From: Candidatus Obscuribacterales bacterium
GTDB taxonomy: Bacteria; Cyanobacteriota; Vampirovibrionia; Obscuribacterales; Obscuribacteraceae
Assembly (NCBI GenBank): GCA_019745415.1
Contig: JAIETF010000087.1
Span: 1-33,688, forward strand
DNA: 33,688 nucleotides
Reading direction: 5' to 3'
Positions 16,764 through 23,551 of the stretch are shown here, piece after piece; position 1 is the first letter of the stretch, and each line of letters starts with the position of its first letter. The position numbers were made by a program, and so were the translations under genes. The notes under the pieces are model-generated. The model was not told where the DNA came from. It did no database searches and was given only the letters and a program-made list of their open reading frames with translations.

Positions 16764-18203
16764 TCAAGAACCGTCGCCGACTGCGGTTTTCTCGGTAGAG
16801 AAAGAGCCAATCTCAATAAGCTTCAAAACCAATTCATCAAGATTAGTACTGTGAGATCCCTTAATCATTACACAATCACCAGGGGCAAGAAGTGCTCTTA
16901 AGCGATCAAGAGCCTCTGCCTTATCAGTGCAGGCGAAAATGTCGAAGCTGGCGCCGTTAGCTCCTTTGGCAATAATAGACGCCTCTGCCCCAACAGTGAA
17001 TAAAAAGTCGATTGCTTTATCTCTAAGCCACTGCCCAAGCTCAAGGTGCAGCGGGTCTGTGTAATCTCCCAGCTCTGCCATCTTTGCAAGAACGACAATC
17101 TTTCGCTTACTCTGGAAATTACTAGAGGTTAGAATGGCATCAACGGCGCAGCGAACCGAATCGGGATTGGCATTATAAGACTCATCCACTATGGTCAGTC
17201 CATTAGCGGCCTCAATTATATTGCCGCGGCCTTCGACTGTGCTCCAATGAGACAAACCTTCTTTGATTTGGGCAGCAGACAAACCGGCTAGTATTCCAGC
17301 CTTGACGGCACACCAGGCATCACGCACCAAATAGGAGCCATGTGCCTTCACAAAAAAACGCTCGCAGTGACCATCTATCGCAACTGAGAACTCAGTTCCT
17401 AAGGAAGTCACCGCAGTGATTTCGACTTTATCAGAATCGAAATCATAAACTCTACCGGTAAAGACTTCTGCACAGGCATTTCTAACCAAATCGGACAACT
17501 CTCCACAAATAGCAATGCCGCCGCGTCTCTCAAGATTGGCATATAATTCGCATTTTGCTCGGGCAATATTTTCTTTACTGCCCAGTAATTCGATATGGGT
17601 TGTACCGACACCGGTAATGATACCAAGGTCAGGCTCGCCGACCTTGGCCAACTCATCTATCTGCCCTAGGCCTCTCATGCCCATTTCCAGAATGAGATAA
17701 GCCGTATCTTCGGGCATTGAAAGAATTGTCAGAGGCACTCCAATCTCATTATTTTGATTGGCAAGTGACTTATGCACCCCCTTACCTGATGCCGAGAAAA
17801 CACAACCGACCATCTCTTTTGTTGTGGTCTTACCCGATGACCCTGTTATTCCAATTACAAAGGGCTTATGTCTGCGACGGGCATACAAGGCGATGGCTTG
17901 ATAAAACTGCAATGTATCCGGTACAGCTAAAAGGGCTAATGTATGGGAGCCAATCTCGTGTTTGATCGCTGCCAGCTGACTTTTCTCGACTATGGCAAGA
18001 GAAGCGCCTCTTTTGGCAGCTTCCATCACGAAACGATGCCCATCAAAGCGCTCACCCTTAAGTGCTAGATAAAAATCTTGCGCCTGCACCTTTCGACTGT
18101 CGGTAACAACAGGCGCCGAAGCGGTCGGCGCACTGATACCGCCAGTGAGGTCAAGCTCAGTTTCGGCCAATCCGCTAAGCTCGGCAACGGAAAACTTCAG
18201 CAC
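16764..18203 (-). CDS. murF: UDP-MurNAc-tripeptide--D-Ala-D-Ala ligase (MurF)
   Basis: Last cytoplasmic amino-acid ligase of peptidoglycan precursor synthesis; it adds D-Ala-D-Ala to the UDP-MurNAc tripeptide with ATP. The N-terminal substrate domain has VTDSRKVQAQDFYLALKG. The ATP loop is GITGSSGKTTTKE (Lys125), followed by LANQNNEIGVPLT, the LEMGMRGLGQI block, GTTHIELLGS, and DESYNANPDSV typical of MurF. The 479-residue length is normal. Initiation is at GTG 18203, directly after the TAA of the upstream gene (TAAGTG), with AAGGA at 4-5 nt inside that gene, so translation is coupled. murF here is outside any dcw cluster visible in the window, flanked by an MshEN-repeat protein and a GT-C-like protein. 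Confidence 0.96.
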   Translation of the reverse strand: MLKFSVAELSGLAETELDLTGGISAPTASAPVVTDSRKVQAQDFYLALKGERFDGHRFVMEAAKRGASLAIVEKSQLAAIKHEIGSHTLALLAVPDTLQFYQAIALYARRRHKPFVIGITGSSGKTTTKEMVGCVFSASGKGVHKSLANQNNEIGVPLTILSMPEDTAYLILEMGMRGLGQIDELAKVGEPDLGIITGVGTTHIELLGSKENIARAKCELYANLERRGGIAICGELSDLVRNACAEVFTGRVYDFDSDKVEITAVTSLGTEFSVAIDGHCERFFVKAHGSYLVRDAWCAVKAGILAGLSAAQIKEGLSHWSTVEGRGNIIEAANGLTIVDESYNANPDSVRCAVDAILTSSNFQSKRKIVVLAKMAELGDYTDPLHLELGQWLRDKAIDFLFTVGAEASIIAKGANGASFDIFACTDKAEALDRLRALLAPGDCVMIKGSHSTNLDELVLKLIEIGSFSTEKTAVGDGS

Positions 18204-19502
18204 TTAATCCTTCTTGGTCACCTTAGACCACAAATTACCAAGCCAACCACTTTTCTTATCAGCACCAACTTCTTCCTGACTTGGCGTCTTCACCTGAGCC
18301 GTGTCAGATGGAAGTTCCTTCAGGACCTCATGAAACTCTTGGCCGGTCTTAATACACATTTTCATAGCCAAGACGCACTGCGAATTATTGATTATGCCGT
18401 CTACGACCAAGCCCTGTCCCTGATAGGCGGCTTGGATCAAACGCTTTTCCACCATCTCCTTGGTGAGAATGACCTCGGCAATAGACACGTTCAATTGCCG
18501 CCCAAGCGATTGGGCTCTATTGAAATTCTCACCGGTCAGAGCACCTGACTGCAGCAGTAGTTCGAGTACGCCGGTTACTTTCTCGATTTCGTCCTTACGA
18601 GAGGCACGCTCTTCGATGATTACATCTATGCCTACTTTACGGCTATTGGCTTGTCTCAATATGTCGGCGGCCTGGAGACCACTGATCTGACCGCTTGAAA
18701 CCATCTCTTGTAGCCTCAGACTTTCGTCAACAACCCCTGGAGCGATCATGCCAGATTGCACCAAGACTTCGCCTATCTTTTGATTCTCATTCAAGCCGAT
18801 TTCAATGGCTGAAATCTTGTCACCCTCGGTAACTAAGCCAGCTTGGGTAAGCAAATCTCCCAGTTTGACCGACTCTTTCTGCCCTTGTCTGTAGGCGCCG
18901 GCATCGACAAGAGATTGTTCGAGGGTCTGCTGCTTCCGAGCAGCACTTTTGAGACCGTTAATTGCCTGCTCTTCAGTGATTTTCCCATCTCTCATCAAGA
19001 CTTGGGCCGTTAGAGCCGACTGCAAAAGATTGGATGATATGGCTCGATTGAGAACCAAGCAACGACCAAGGGGAAGATTATTCTCTTGCGACTGCCATAG
19101 TGCTTGCTCTAGAACCGATTTGTCAATCAAGCCCGACTGCACAAGCAAGCTACCGAGTTCCCCAAAGGTACCAGACTGCTCTTCCATGTCGGCAGGCGGA
19201 GTCCAGCCCAGTCGGCGAAAAGCTTCGTCGAGAGGAATCCTACCTTTGACCGAGACGTTAATTACTTTGACGCCGAAATCAGCTGATATGACACTATTGC
19301 GAATAAGACCTTGAACATACAAGGCTGTCTCAACATCGCTCTCAGAGAGTTCACCTATAGTCATGAGAACGCGACCAACTGGTGTTTGAGAGTTCTTAGA
19401 AATCTTCAGAGCTTCGAGCAATACTTCCTGTCTGATGACGTTAGCCGCCACCAGCAGCTCGCCAATACGCTTTGGGGGTACGCGTCTACCAGATATTTCC
19501 AT
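18204..19502 (-). CDS. Protein with four tandem MshEN / T2SE N-terminal-like repeats, no ATPase
   Basis: A 432-residue soluble protein composed almost wholly of repeats like the N-terminal domain of type II secretion and pilus ATPases (GSPII_E_N/MshEN, a fold that in MshE binds c-di-GMP). Each repeat has two halves of the form (R)LGxLLxxxGxIxxxxLxxAL. I place them at about 12-72 (RIGELLVAANVI / VGRVLMTIGEL), 115-175 (LGSLLVQSGLI / LGRCLVLNRAI), 203-263 (LGDLLTQAGLV / IGEVLVQSGMI) and 311-371 (LELLLQSGAL / IAEVILTKEM). Only the first keeps the Arg of the RLG motif. There is no Walker A, no signal peptide and no membrane helix; a basic tail (GWLGNLWSKVTKKD) ends it. No Shine-Dalgarno is seen before ATG 19502. 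It is first in the operon with murF. The role is unknown; a regulatory or scaffold function is inferred. Confidence 0.8.
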   Translation of the reverse strand: MEISGRRVPPKRIGELLVAANVIRQEVLLEALKISKNSQTPVGRVLMTIGELSESDVETALYVQGLIRNSVISADFGVKVINVSVKGRIPLDEAFRRLGWTPPADMEEQSGTFGELGSLLVQSGLIDKSVLEQALWQSQENNLPLGRCLVLNRAISSNLLQSALTAQVLMRDGKITEEQAINGLKSAARKQQTLEQSLVDAGAYRQGQKESVKLGDLLTQAGLVTEGDKISAIEIGLNENQKIGEVLVQSGMIAPGVVDESLRLQEMVSSGQISGLQAADILRQANSRKVGIDVIIEERASRKDEIEKVTGVLELLLQSGALTGENFNRAQSLGRQLNVSIAEVILTKEMVEKRLIQAAYQGQGLVVDGIINNSQCVLAMKMCIKTGQEFHEVLKELPSDTAQVKTPSQEEVGADKKSGWLGNLWSKVTKKD

Positions 19503-19602
19503 AGTTAGTAGTCTAGCAAAATTGAAGGGTTTTGAACTCGACTAAGAGCCACTATTGCGCATCGAACATATGTGCAAGCAGATTAACCAGAGTTCATGAT
19601 TA

Positions 19603-19648
19603 CAAAGAAAAGAAGCAGACACCAACTCGTTGCCGAGTTGATGCCTGC
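19603..19648 (-). terminator. Strong rho-independent terminator of the exported-paralogue cluster
   Basis: On the minus strand, 19648-19634 pairs with 19629-19615 as a 15-bp stem with two G-U pairs, closing a GCAA tetraloop (19633-19630, GNRA type). It is followed by TTCTTTTCTTT (19614-19603). It lies 40 bp after the stop of the last paralogue (19688) and insulates the murF operon. Confidence 0.9.
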
Positions 19649-19687
19649 CGTTTAGCCAAGTTTTCTAAGTTTCTAGGTATCTAGCAA

Positions 19688-20137
19688 TTAGTAGTTGTCG
19701 TCGTAAGGAACAACGAAACCTTTGCCCTGGAAAATCATGCTATGGCTGCCGCTGTGGGGGCTAGGATAGCCGATGAAGCCATGCTTCATGCCATAACCTG
19801 CACCATGCAGCAAACCATAGGTGCTGCCGCCGAGCAGTCCGATAGGACCGCCAGTTACAGCTCCAGCTACCATCTCGTAGACACCATCTTCTTTGCCGAG
19901 GTTGCGAGCAACCATCTTGGTTCCACCGATAGCACCTTTGATGCCATCTTGGAAGGCAGCAGTGGGAACGTCCCAAGCGGTAGTCACGGCAGCCGAGACC
20001 ACGCGGCAGGGGAAGTACCACATTTCATAAATCACGCGAGCGGATTCAGGACGCTCGGGGTACGCCATACTGGGCGCATTAAGACCGACGAGCAGTCCGG
20101 CAGCAGCCAGCAATGACGACAGAACTTTCTTTTGCAT
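19688..20137 (-). CDS. Exported glycine-zipper-like paralogue 1 (149 aa)
   Basis: Fourth and last gene in transcription order of a four-member family. A signal peptide covers 1-25 (cleavage after SMA). Next come a Cys-containing segment (YFPCRVV), a DGIKGAIGGTKMVARNLGKEDGVY block shared closely with paralogue 4, and a glycine-zipper-like stretch GGPIGLLGGSTYG (96-108). Unlike the other three, its end after MKHGF diverges: the EKPFS motif is replaced by YPSPHSG and a tail ending PYDDNY. I chose ATG 20137 because GTGAGGATA precedes it at good distance; an in-frame ATG four codons upstream is possible but weaker. No family is recognised. The DNA encodes a probable envelope or secreted protein of unknown role. 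Confidence 0.8.
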   Translation of the reverse strand: MQKKVLSSLLAAAGLLVGLNAPSMAYPERPESARVIYEMWYFPCRVVSAAVTTAWDVPTAAFQDGIKGAIGGTKMVARNLGKEDGVYEMVAGAVTGGPIGLLGGSTYGLLHGAGYGMKHGFIGYPSPHSGSHSMIFQGKGFVVPYDDNY

Positions 20138-20177
20138 TATCCTCACCATCTTCCTAAAAGTGATTCGCTAAAATCGA

Positions 20178-20594
20178 TTATTTCTCTTCCATAGTCAGGA
20201 AGGACCAGCGGCTGAAGGGTTTTTCCCAGCCTTTCTTCCAGCCGTGGAAGAAGCCACGATAAACACCATGAGCGCTACCCAACACCAGACCGGTGGAACC
20301 ACCAATCGGAACAGCAGCCATGCGCTGACCCCAACCTTTTTCGTCGCCGAACTTTTCGGCTACGTGGTTGGTGCCTTTGAGGAACCAATGGTAACCATCA
20401 TCGATCGGACCGCTGACAGCACCGGTGAAAAGTGCACCACTGACAGCACCGACGGTACGAACCGGAGCTTGCAGCACCCAGTTGACCGGTTTGGCTTCGT
20501 AGTCGATAGCTTGAGCTTCCGGAGCTACTGCCGGAAGATAAGCAGCGGCCACGAGAGCCGAAAGAATTAGCTTACCTAGAACTTTTTTAGTCAT
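20178..20594 (-). CDS. Exported glycine-zipper-like paralogue 2 (138 aa)
   Basis: Third gene of the cluster. A signal peptide covers 1-29 (cleavage after AQA). The mature part has APVRTVGAVSGALFTGAVSG, then AEKFGDEKGWGQ (79-90), which it shares nearly exactly with paralogue 3. A Gly-rich stretch GGSTGLVLGSAHGVYRG follows, and the ending is KGWEKPFSRWSF. The start ATG 20594 follows GGTGGGA; a GTG three codons earlier lies within that Shine-Dalgarno and is less likely. There is a 40-bp gap to paralogue 1 without a hairpin, so these two are expected to be co-translated from one message. The function is unknown. Confidence 0.82.
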   Translation of the reverse strand: MTKKVLGKLILSALVAAAYLPAVAPEAQAIDYEAKPVNWVLQAPVRTVGAVSGALFTGAVSGPIDDGYHWFLKGTNHVAEKFGDEKGWGQRMAAVPIGGSTGLVLGSAHGVYRGFFHGWKKGWEKPFSRWSFLTMEEK

Positions 20595-20634
20595 TTTTCC
20601 CACCGTTTCTAATTTCTAAGACTAAGTTGGGGGT

Positions 20635-20662
20635 GCCCGGCATCACTTGGCATATGCCGGGC
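20635..20662 (-). terminator. Intergenic hairpin between paralogues 3 and 2 (no U-tract)
   Basis: GCCCGGCAT (20635-20643) and ATGCCGGGC (20654-20662) form a perfect 9-bp stem with a 10-nt loop, 13 bp after the stop of paralogue 3. No T-run follows on the minus strand, so full termination is unlikely. It could be a processing or mRNA-stabilising hairpin, or a weak attenuator. Confidence 0.55.
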
Positions 20663-20675
20663 AACTCTTCCTTAA

Positions 20676-21056
20676 TTACTTCTCTTCAGTTACCAGATAA
20701 GATTCTGTGCTGAAGGGCTTTTCCCAGCCAGTGACGAAGCCGTGACGGGCTCCAGTAATGGCACCGTAGGGCATACCCCATACGAAACCAGTAGGAACGC
20801 CGATAACGAAGGCGGCCAAATTCTGACCGAGACCTTTTTCATCACCAAACTTCTCAGCGAGGATACGCTGAGTTTTGTAGGGCATGCGCCAGAGAGAGTT
20901 CACGAGAACACCCTGAGGAGCATCGAACACACCAGCGGTCACGGAACCGAAGAAGCTAGCAACGCTGCCGAGAGGGCCGTCGGCGGCCATCGAGGGCATT
21001 GCAGCTCCAAGGGTCAGCACCGAGGCTGTCACAAGAGCGAATACTTTGTTTTTCAT
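20676..21056 (-). CDS. Exported glycine-zipper-like paralogue 3 (126 aa)
   Basis: Second gene of the cluster. A signal peptide covers 1-24 (MKNKVFALV..., cleavage after SMA). The mature protein contains GSVTAGVFDAPQGVLVN, LAEKFGDEKGLGQNLAAF (66-83) shared with paralogue 2, GVPTGFVWGMPYGAITG with regularly spaced glycines, and the end TGWEKPFSTESYLVTEEK. The frame is open farther upstream to 21131, but ATG 21056 is preceded by GGTGGTAAGGA and begins a classic signal peptide, so it is the likely start. The 5' leader contains a perfect 12-bp hairpin. No known family is recognised. Confidence 0.83.
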   Translation of the reverse strand: MKNKVFALVTASVLTLGAAMPSMAADGPLGSVASFFGSVTAGVFDAPQGVLVNSLWRMPYKTQRILAEKFGDEKGLGQNLAAFVIGVPTGFVWGMPYGAITGARHGFVTGWEKPFSTESYLVTEEK

Positions 21057-21076
21057 TTCCTTACCACCTGGAGTAG

Positions 21077-21103
21077 GAGGATGGTTCTGAGAGAACCATC
21101 CTC
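21077..21103 (-). promoter_or_regulatory. Perfect 12-bp hairpin in the leader of paralogue 3
   Basis: GAGGATGGTTCT (21077-21088) and AGAACCATCCTC (21092-21103) form a perfect 12-bp stem with a 3-nt loop. It ends 20 bp before the start codon of paralogue 3 and just before its ribosome-binding site. No T-run follows, so it is unlikely to be a simple terminator; a 5'-end stabiliser, cleavage site or translation control element is inferred. Confidence 0.6.
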
Positions 21104-21175
21104 TCAATTCCCAACATTGTTTTAGAAGCACACCATTAGTATCTAATTTAAATACTCAGTCAACCAACTATAAAG

Positions 21176-21565
21176 TTAGTCTTCCTTGAAGGTGAAGGCT
21201 TCTTTGCTGAACGGCTTTTCGAAGCCGGTTTTCATACCGTGCCAGCCACCGTCGAAGCAGCCATAAGCAGCTCCGCCAACGATACCGAAGGGTCCACCAA
21301 CAAGGGCACCAGTCCACTGTTGATACATACCATCTTCGTTACCGAGCTTGCCGGCCACCCACTTGGTGGACATGATGGCGCCTTTGGTACCATCTTTAAC
21401 CGCACCGAGGGGAACACCAACTACGGTGCCTACACCAGAACCAAGAACTCTGACAGGGAACAGGCAAACTGTTTTGAATGTGTCGTCATCGGCATACGAA
21501 GGAGCGACCATTGTGCCAACCAGAGCCGAGGCTAGTATGAAAGAGGACGCTAACTTTTTAAGCAT
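21176..21565 (-). CDS. Exported glycine-zipper-like paralogue 4 (129 aa)
   Basis: First gene of the cluster. A signal peptide covers 1-25 (MLKKLASSFILAS..., cleavage after SYA). The mature part has CLFPVRVLGSGVGTVVGVP, a DGTKGAIMSTKWVAGKLGNEDGMY block nearly the same as in paralogue 1, the zipper-like GGPFGIVGGAAYG (90-102), and the end TGFEKPFSKEAF. ATG 21565 is preceded by GGAG at 6 nt; an ATG four codons upstream (21577) has a poorer site. Paralogues 1 and 4 form one subtype and 2 and 3 another, so the operon order is A-B-B-A. The function is unknown; abundance or an envelope-structural role is only a guess. Confidence 0.83.
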   Translation of the reverse strand: MLKKLASSFILASALVGTMVAPSYADDDTFKTVCLFPVRVLGSGVGTVVGVPLGAVKDGTKGAIMSTKWVAGKLGNEDGMYQQWTGALVGGPFGIVGGAAYGCFDGGWHGMKTGFEKPFSKEAFTFKED

Positions 21566-21598
21566 GCAAATCTCCATCTCTTAGCTTTCGTGTTTTGG

Positions 21599-21647
21599 AA
21601 ATCATTTTTCGAATGATTTGACCAGACCTGGACCAACTCGGCCCGAG
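21599..21647 (-). promoter_or_regulatory. Three dyads upstream of paralogue 4
   Basis: AAATCATT (21599-21606) pairs with AATGATTT (21612-21619) as an 8-bp stem with a 5-nt loop. CCAG-ac-CTGG lies at 21622-21631 and CTCGG-c-CCGAG at 21637-21647. All are within 85 bp of the first start codon of the cluster. They may be operators or leader RNA stems; short dyads like the last two can arise by chance. Confidence 0.4.
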
Positions 21648-21984
21648 ACCAATCCCCATTTTACTCATTTTCTCCGAGAGGTCCATATTTAATGACTCGT
21701 ATTTTTGTAGTAGACAGAGTGAACAGGTGAACTGGTGGGCTTTTCGGGAATAATATCGGCTTGTAAAAAGTTTGTTGGATAGAATACACTTTTCAAGCGG
21801 TATATCGAATCAGCAGCCTTATGTCCTTCTCTCAAATATAGAGCCAGTGAGGATCTTCGGACTTTAACACTTCCTGACAAGCCGTTCGCACCAAATACGG
21901 TTGCAAAGCGGCGGTTGTCAGGCGCGTTTTGCCCCCGGGAACATATTTCAACCGACCTGCGTCTGATTATATTTCATTCAGAAA

Positions 21985-22015
21985 GGAAAAGAGGCACCAT
22001 TATCAGTGGCACCTC
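21985..22015 (-). terminator. Rho-independent terminator after the GT2 gene
   Basis: On the minus strand, GAGGTGCCA (22015-22007) pairs with TGGTGCCTC (21999-21991) as a 9-bp stem with two G-U pairs and a 7-nt loop, followed by TTTTCC and more T/C-rich sequence. It is about 30 bp after the stop at 22046. Confidence 0.75.
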
Positions 22016-22045
22016 AATTCAAAAGTCTGACGTTAACCATTCATC

Positions 22046-23389
22046 TCAGGTGCGAAAGGCATGATCTGCAACTCCGGCGTGCTCCGTGCGATGCCATTTT
22101 GATACCTGTCTTCCGAACAAGATTTTCGAGAAAGAGACAGCAATGACTGGAACCCAATGCCCGTATACGTAAGCAGTGACAAAGAAGCTTTGAGTCATTG
22201 CCTTAAGCACCGAAATTGGTGCCCGATAAATTCTCATAGCAATAAAGACGTTTATTTGCGTGGTTACGAAAATACCTAGGGCGACAAGACCGAGAAACTT
22301 GCCATAAGTAGGTACACCGGAGACTAGATTGATGAACTCAGATGAAATTTGCAGCAGCATCAAAGCTGGTACCACAAAGTAAACGGTAAACACCAAAGTA
22401 TCTAAGCGTTCAACCAGAGAGAGCCTGAAGGGCGAGTTGAGAGGAAAGATATAGTCGAGGTAGCGCCTAATGCTACCTTCCGCCCAACGCCTGCGCTGCC
22501 GAATCAAAGACTTGAAGGTAGTGACGGCTTCTTCCCAAACAACTGCCTCGGAAGAGAATCTTATATCCCAATTGTTCACCAAAAGGCGCATCGAAAGATC
22601 TAAGTCGTCAGTGATGGCTTTATTATTCCAGCCGCCTACATCGACCAAAGCCTGACGTTTAACCAGCTGTCCATTGCCGCGTAGCTCTACGGCACCACCA
22701 ATGAGGTCACGAGATACTTGGAAATATGTATCTAGAGCATACTCGGTTGCTTGGCAGTCAACCAAGAAGCCCTTCTGATGTTTATACATTCGCTTTTGCG
22801 CCTGCACTGCCCCAACATTTTCAGGCTCAAGATCAGGCAAAATTCGCCTGAGGAAATCAGGGTCAACATAAGCGTCGGCATCAAAGACAGCGATTACTTC
22901 GCCTTTGCATTGAGCCAGAGCTTCGTTGAGGGCAGCTGACTTACCAGGACAGGAACCAGGCAATCTGTTGATCACCTTCAAGCGAGGAAACTCCTGCTGC
23001 AGCTTCCTTAAAATGTCAGGCATTGAATCATCGGAAATATCGTCAATGACCCAAAGATTATAGTTCTCGTAATCGAGCTTAAACATATTACGAACCGTGG
23101 TCTCAATGACTCGCGATTCGTTTTTAGCTGAAATCAAAATATCGACAAAAGGCTCATAAGCCTTAGCAGGCAGTACAGACTCAACTGACCGCACAGCTTG
23201 TGCTCGCTTGCGAATCCTGAGACGGTGACGACTCTGGGCTGTCAAAAGCCAAATACTATGAGTGGCCATAACTAGAATCAGACCGCTAAGAATGAACAAA
23301 ATCTCCGGACCGGTCACAAAAAGGTCTATAGCCTTGAGCGCCGCCCAGACCATAACTATGAGTGATAGAAGAATTATTCGGTTCCGCAT
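22046..23389 (-). CDS. Processive family 2 glycosyltransferase (membrane)
   Basis: A 447-residue inverting glycosyltransferase of the cellulose/chitin/hyaluronan/PgaC-type GT2 group, which links sugars from nucleotide donors at the cytoplasmic membrane, often while extruding a polymer. Two N-terminal membrane helices (about 5-25 and 30-50) precede the GT-A domain. Key motifs: VIDDISDDS (Asp116-117), FDADAY (the DxD, Asp170/Asp172), TDDLDLSMRL (catalytic Asp261-262) and QRRRW (QxxRW, 298-302). Three membrane helices follow from about 325. The pattern of DDD plus QxxRW supports processive synthesis, but the polymer is unknown. Only a weak Shine-Dalgarno is seen before ATG. It is separated from its neighbours by a terminator on one side and a 162-bp gap on the other, so it is probably a single-gene unit. 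Confidence 0.9.
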   Translation of the reverse strand: MRNRIILLSLIVMVWAALKAIDLFVTGPEILFILSGLILVMATHSIWLLTAQSRHRLRIRKRAQAVRSVESVLPAKAYEPFVDILISAKNESRVIETTVRNMFKLDYENYNLWVIDDISDDSMPDILRKLQQEFPRLKVINRLPGSCPGKSAALNEALAQCKGEVIAVFDADAYVDPDFLRRILPDLEPENVGAVQAQKRMYKHQKGFLVDCQATEYALDTYFQVSRDLIGGAVELRGNGQLVKRQALVDVGGWNNKAITDDLDLSMRLLVNNWDIRFSSEAVVWEEAVTTFKSLIRQRRRWAEGSIRRYLDYIFPLNSPFRLSLVERLDTLVFTVYFVVPALMLLQISSEFINLVSGVPTYGKFLGLVALGIFVTTQINVFIAMRIYRAPISVLKAMTQSFFVTAYVYGHWVPVIAVSFSKILFGRQVSKWHRTEHAGVADHAFRT

Positions 23390-23551
23390 AAGAATCCAAG
23401 ATAGTAGTCGCCAAGTTATAGTCTATTAGATTCTGGCAACCTGGCAACCTTATATAACTGTCTAAGTATTACTTTATATGGACAGTCCTTTCGCCAAGAA
23501 CTCCAGTTGATGGGCTTGAAGAGCAAAACACCTTAATAATATTATAGCGGT

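Larger units (their letters stand above)
21566..22045. other. Long leader/promoter region of the exported-paralogue cluster
   Basis: About 480 bp between two minus-strand genes. Its right end holds the terminator of the glycosyltransferase (21985-22015) and its left end three short dyads (21599-21647). A 63-codon open frame at 21689-21880 (-) has no Shine-Dalgarno and odd composition, and I do not call it a gene. The middle must carry the cluster promoter, but I see no consensus -35/-10 pair. Confidence 0.6.

Noticed and set aside
21057..21131. Upstream extension of exported paralogue 3
   Set aside because: It would read through the 12-bp hairpin and the ribosome-binding site and put 25 residues before a classic signal peptide.
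21689..21880. 63-codon minus-strand frame in the leader of the paralogue cluster
   Set aside because: No Shine-Dalgarno, no recognisable features, and a position where promoter sequence is expected.
23430..23450. Short direct repeat CTGGCAAC twice upstream of the GT2 gene
   Set aside because: Only two 8-bp copies; seen as possible operator half-sites but too short to support a feature.
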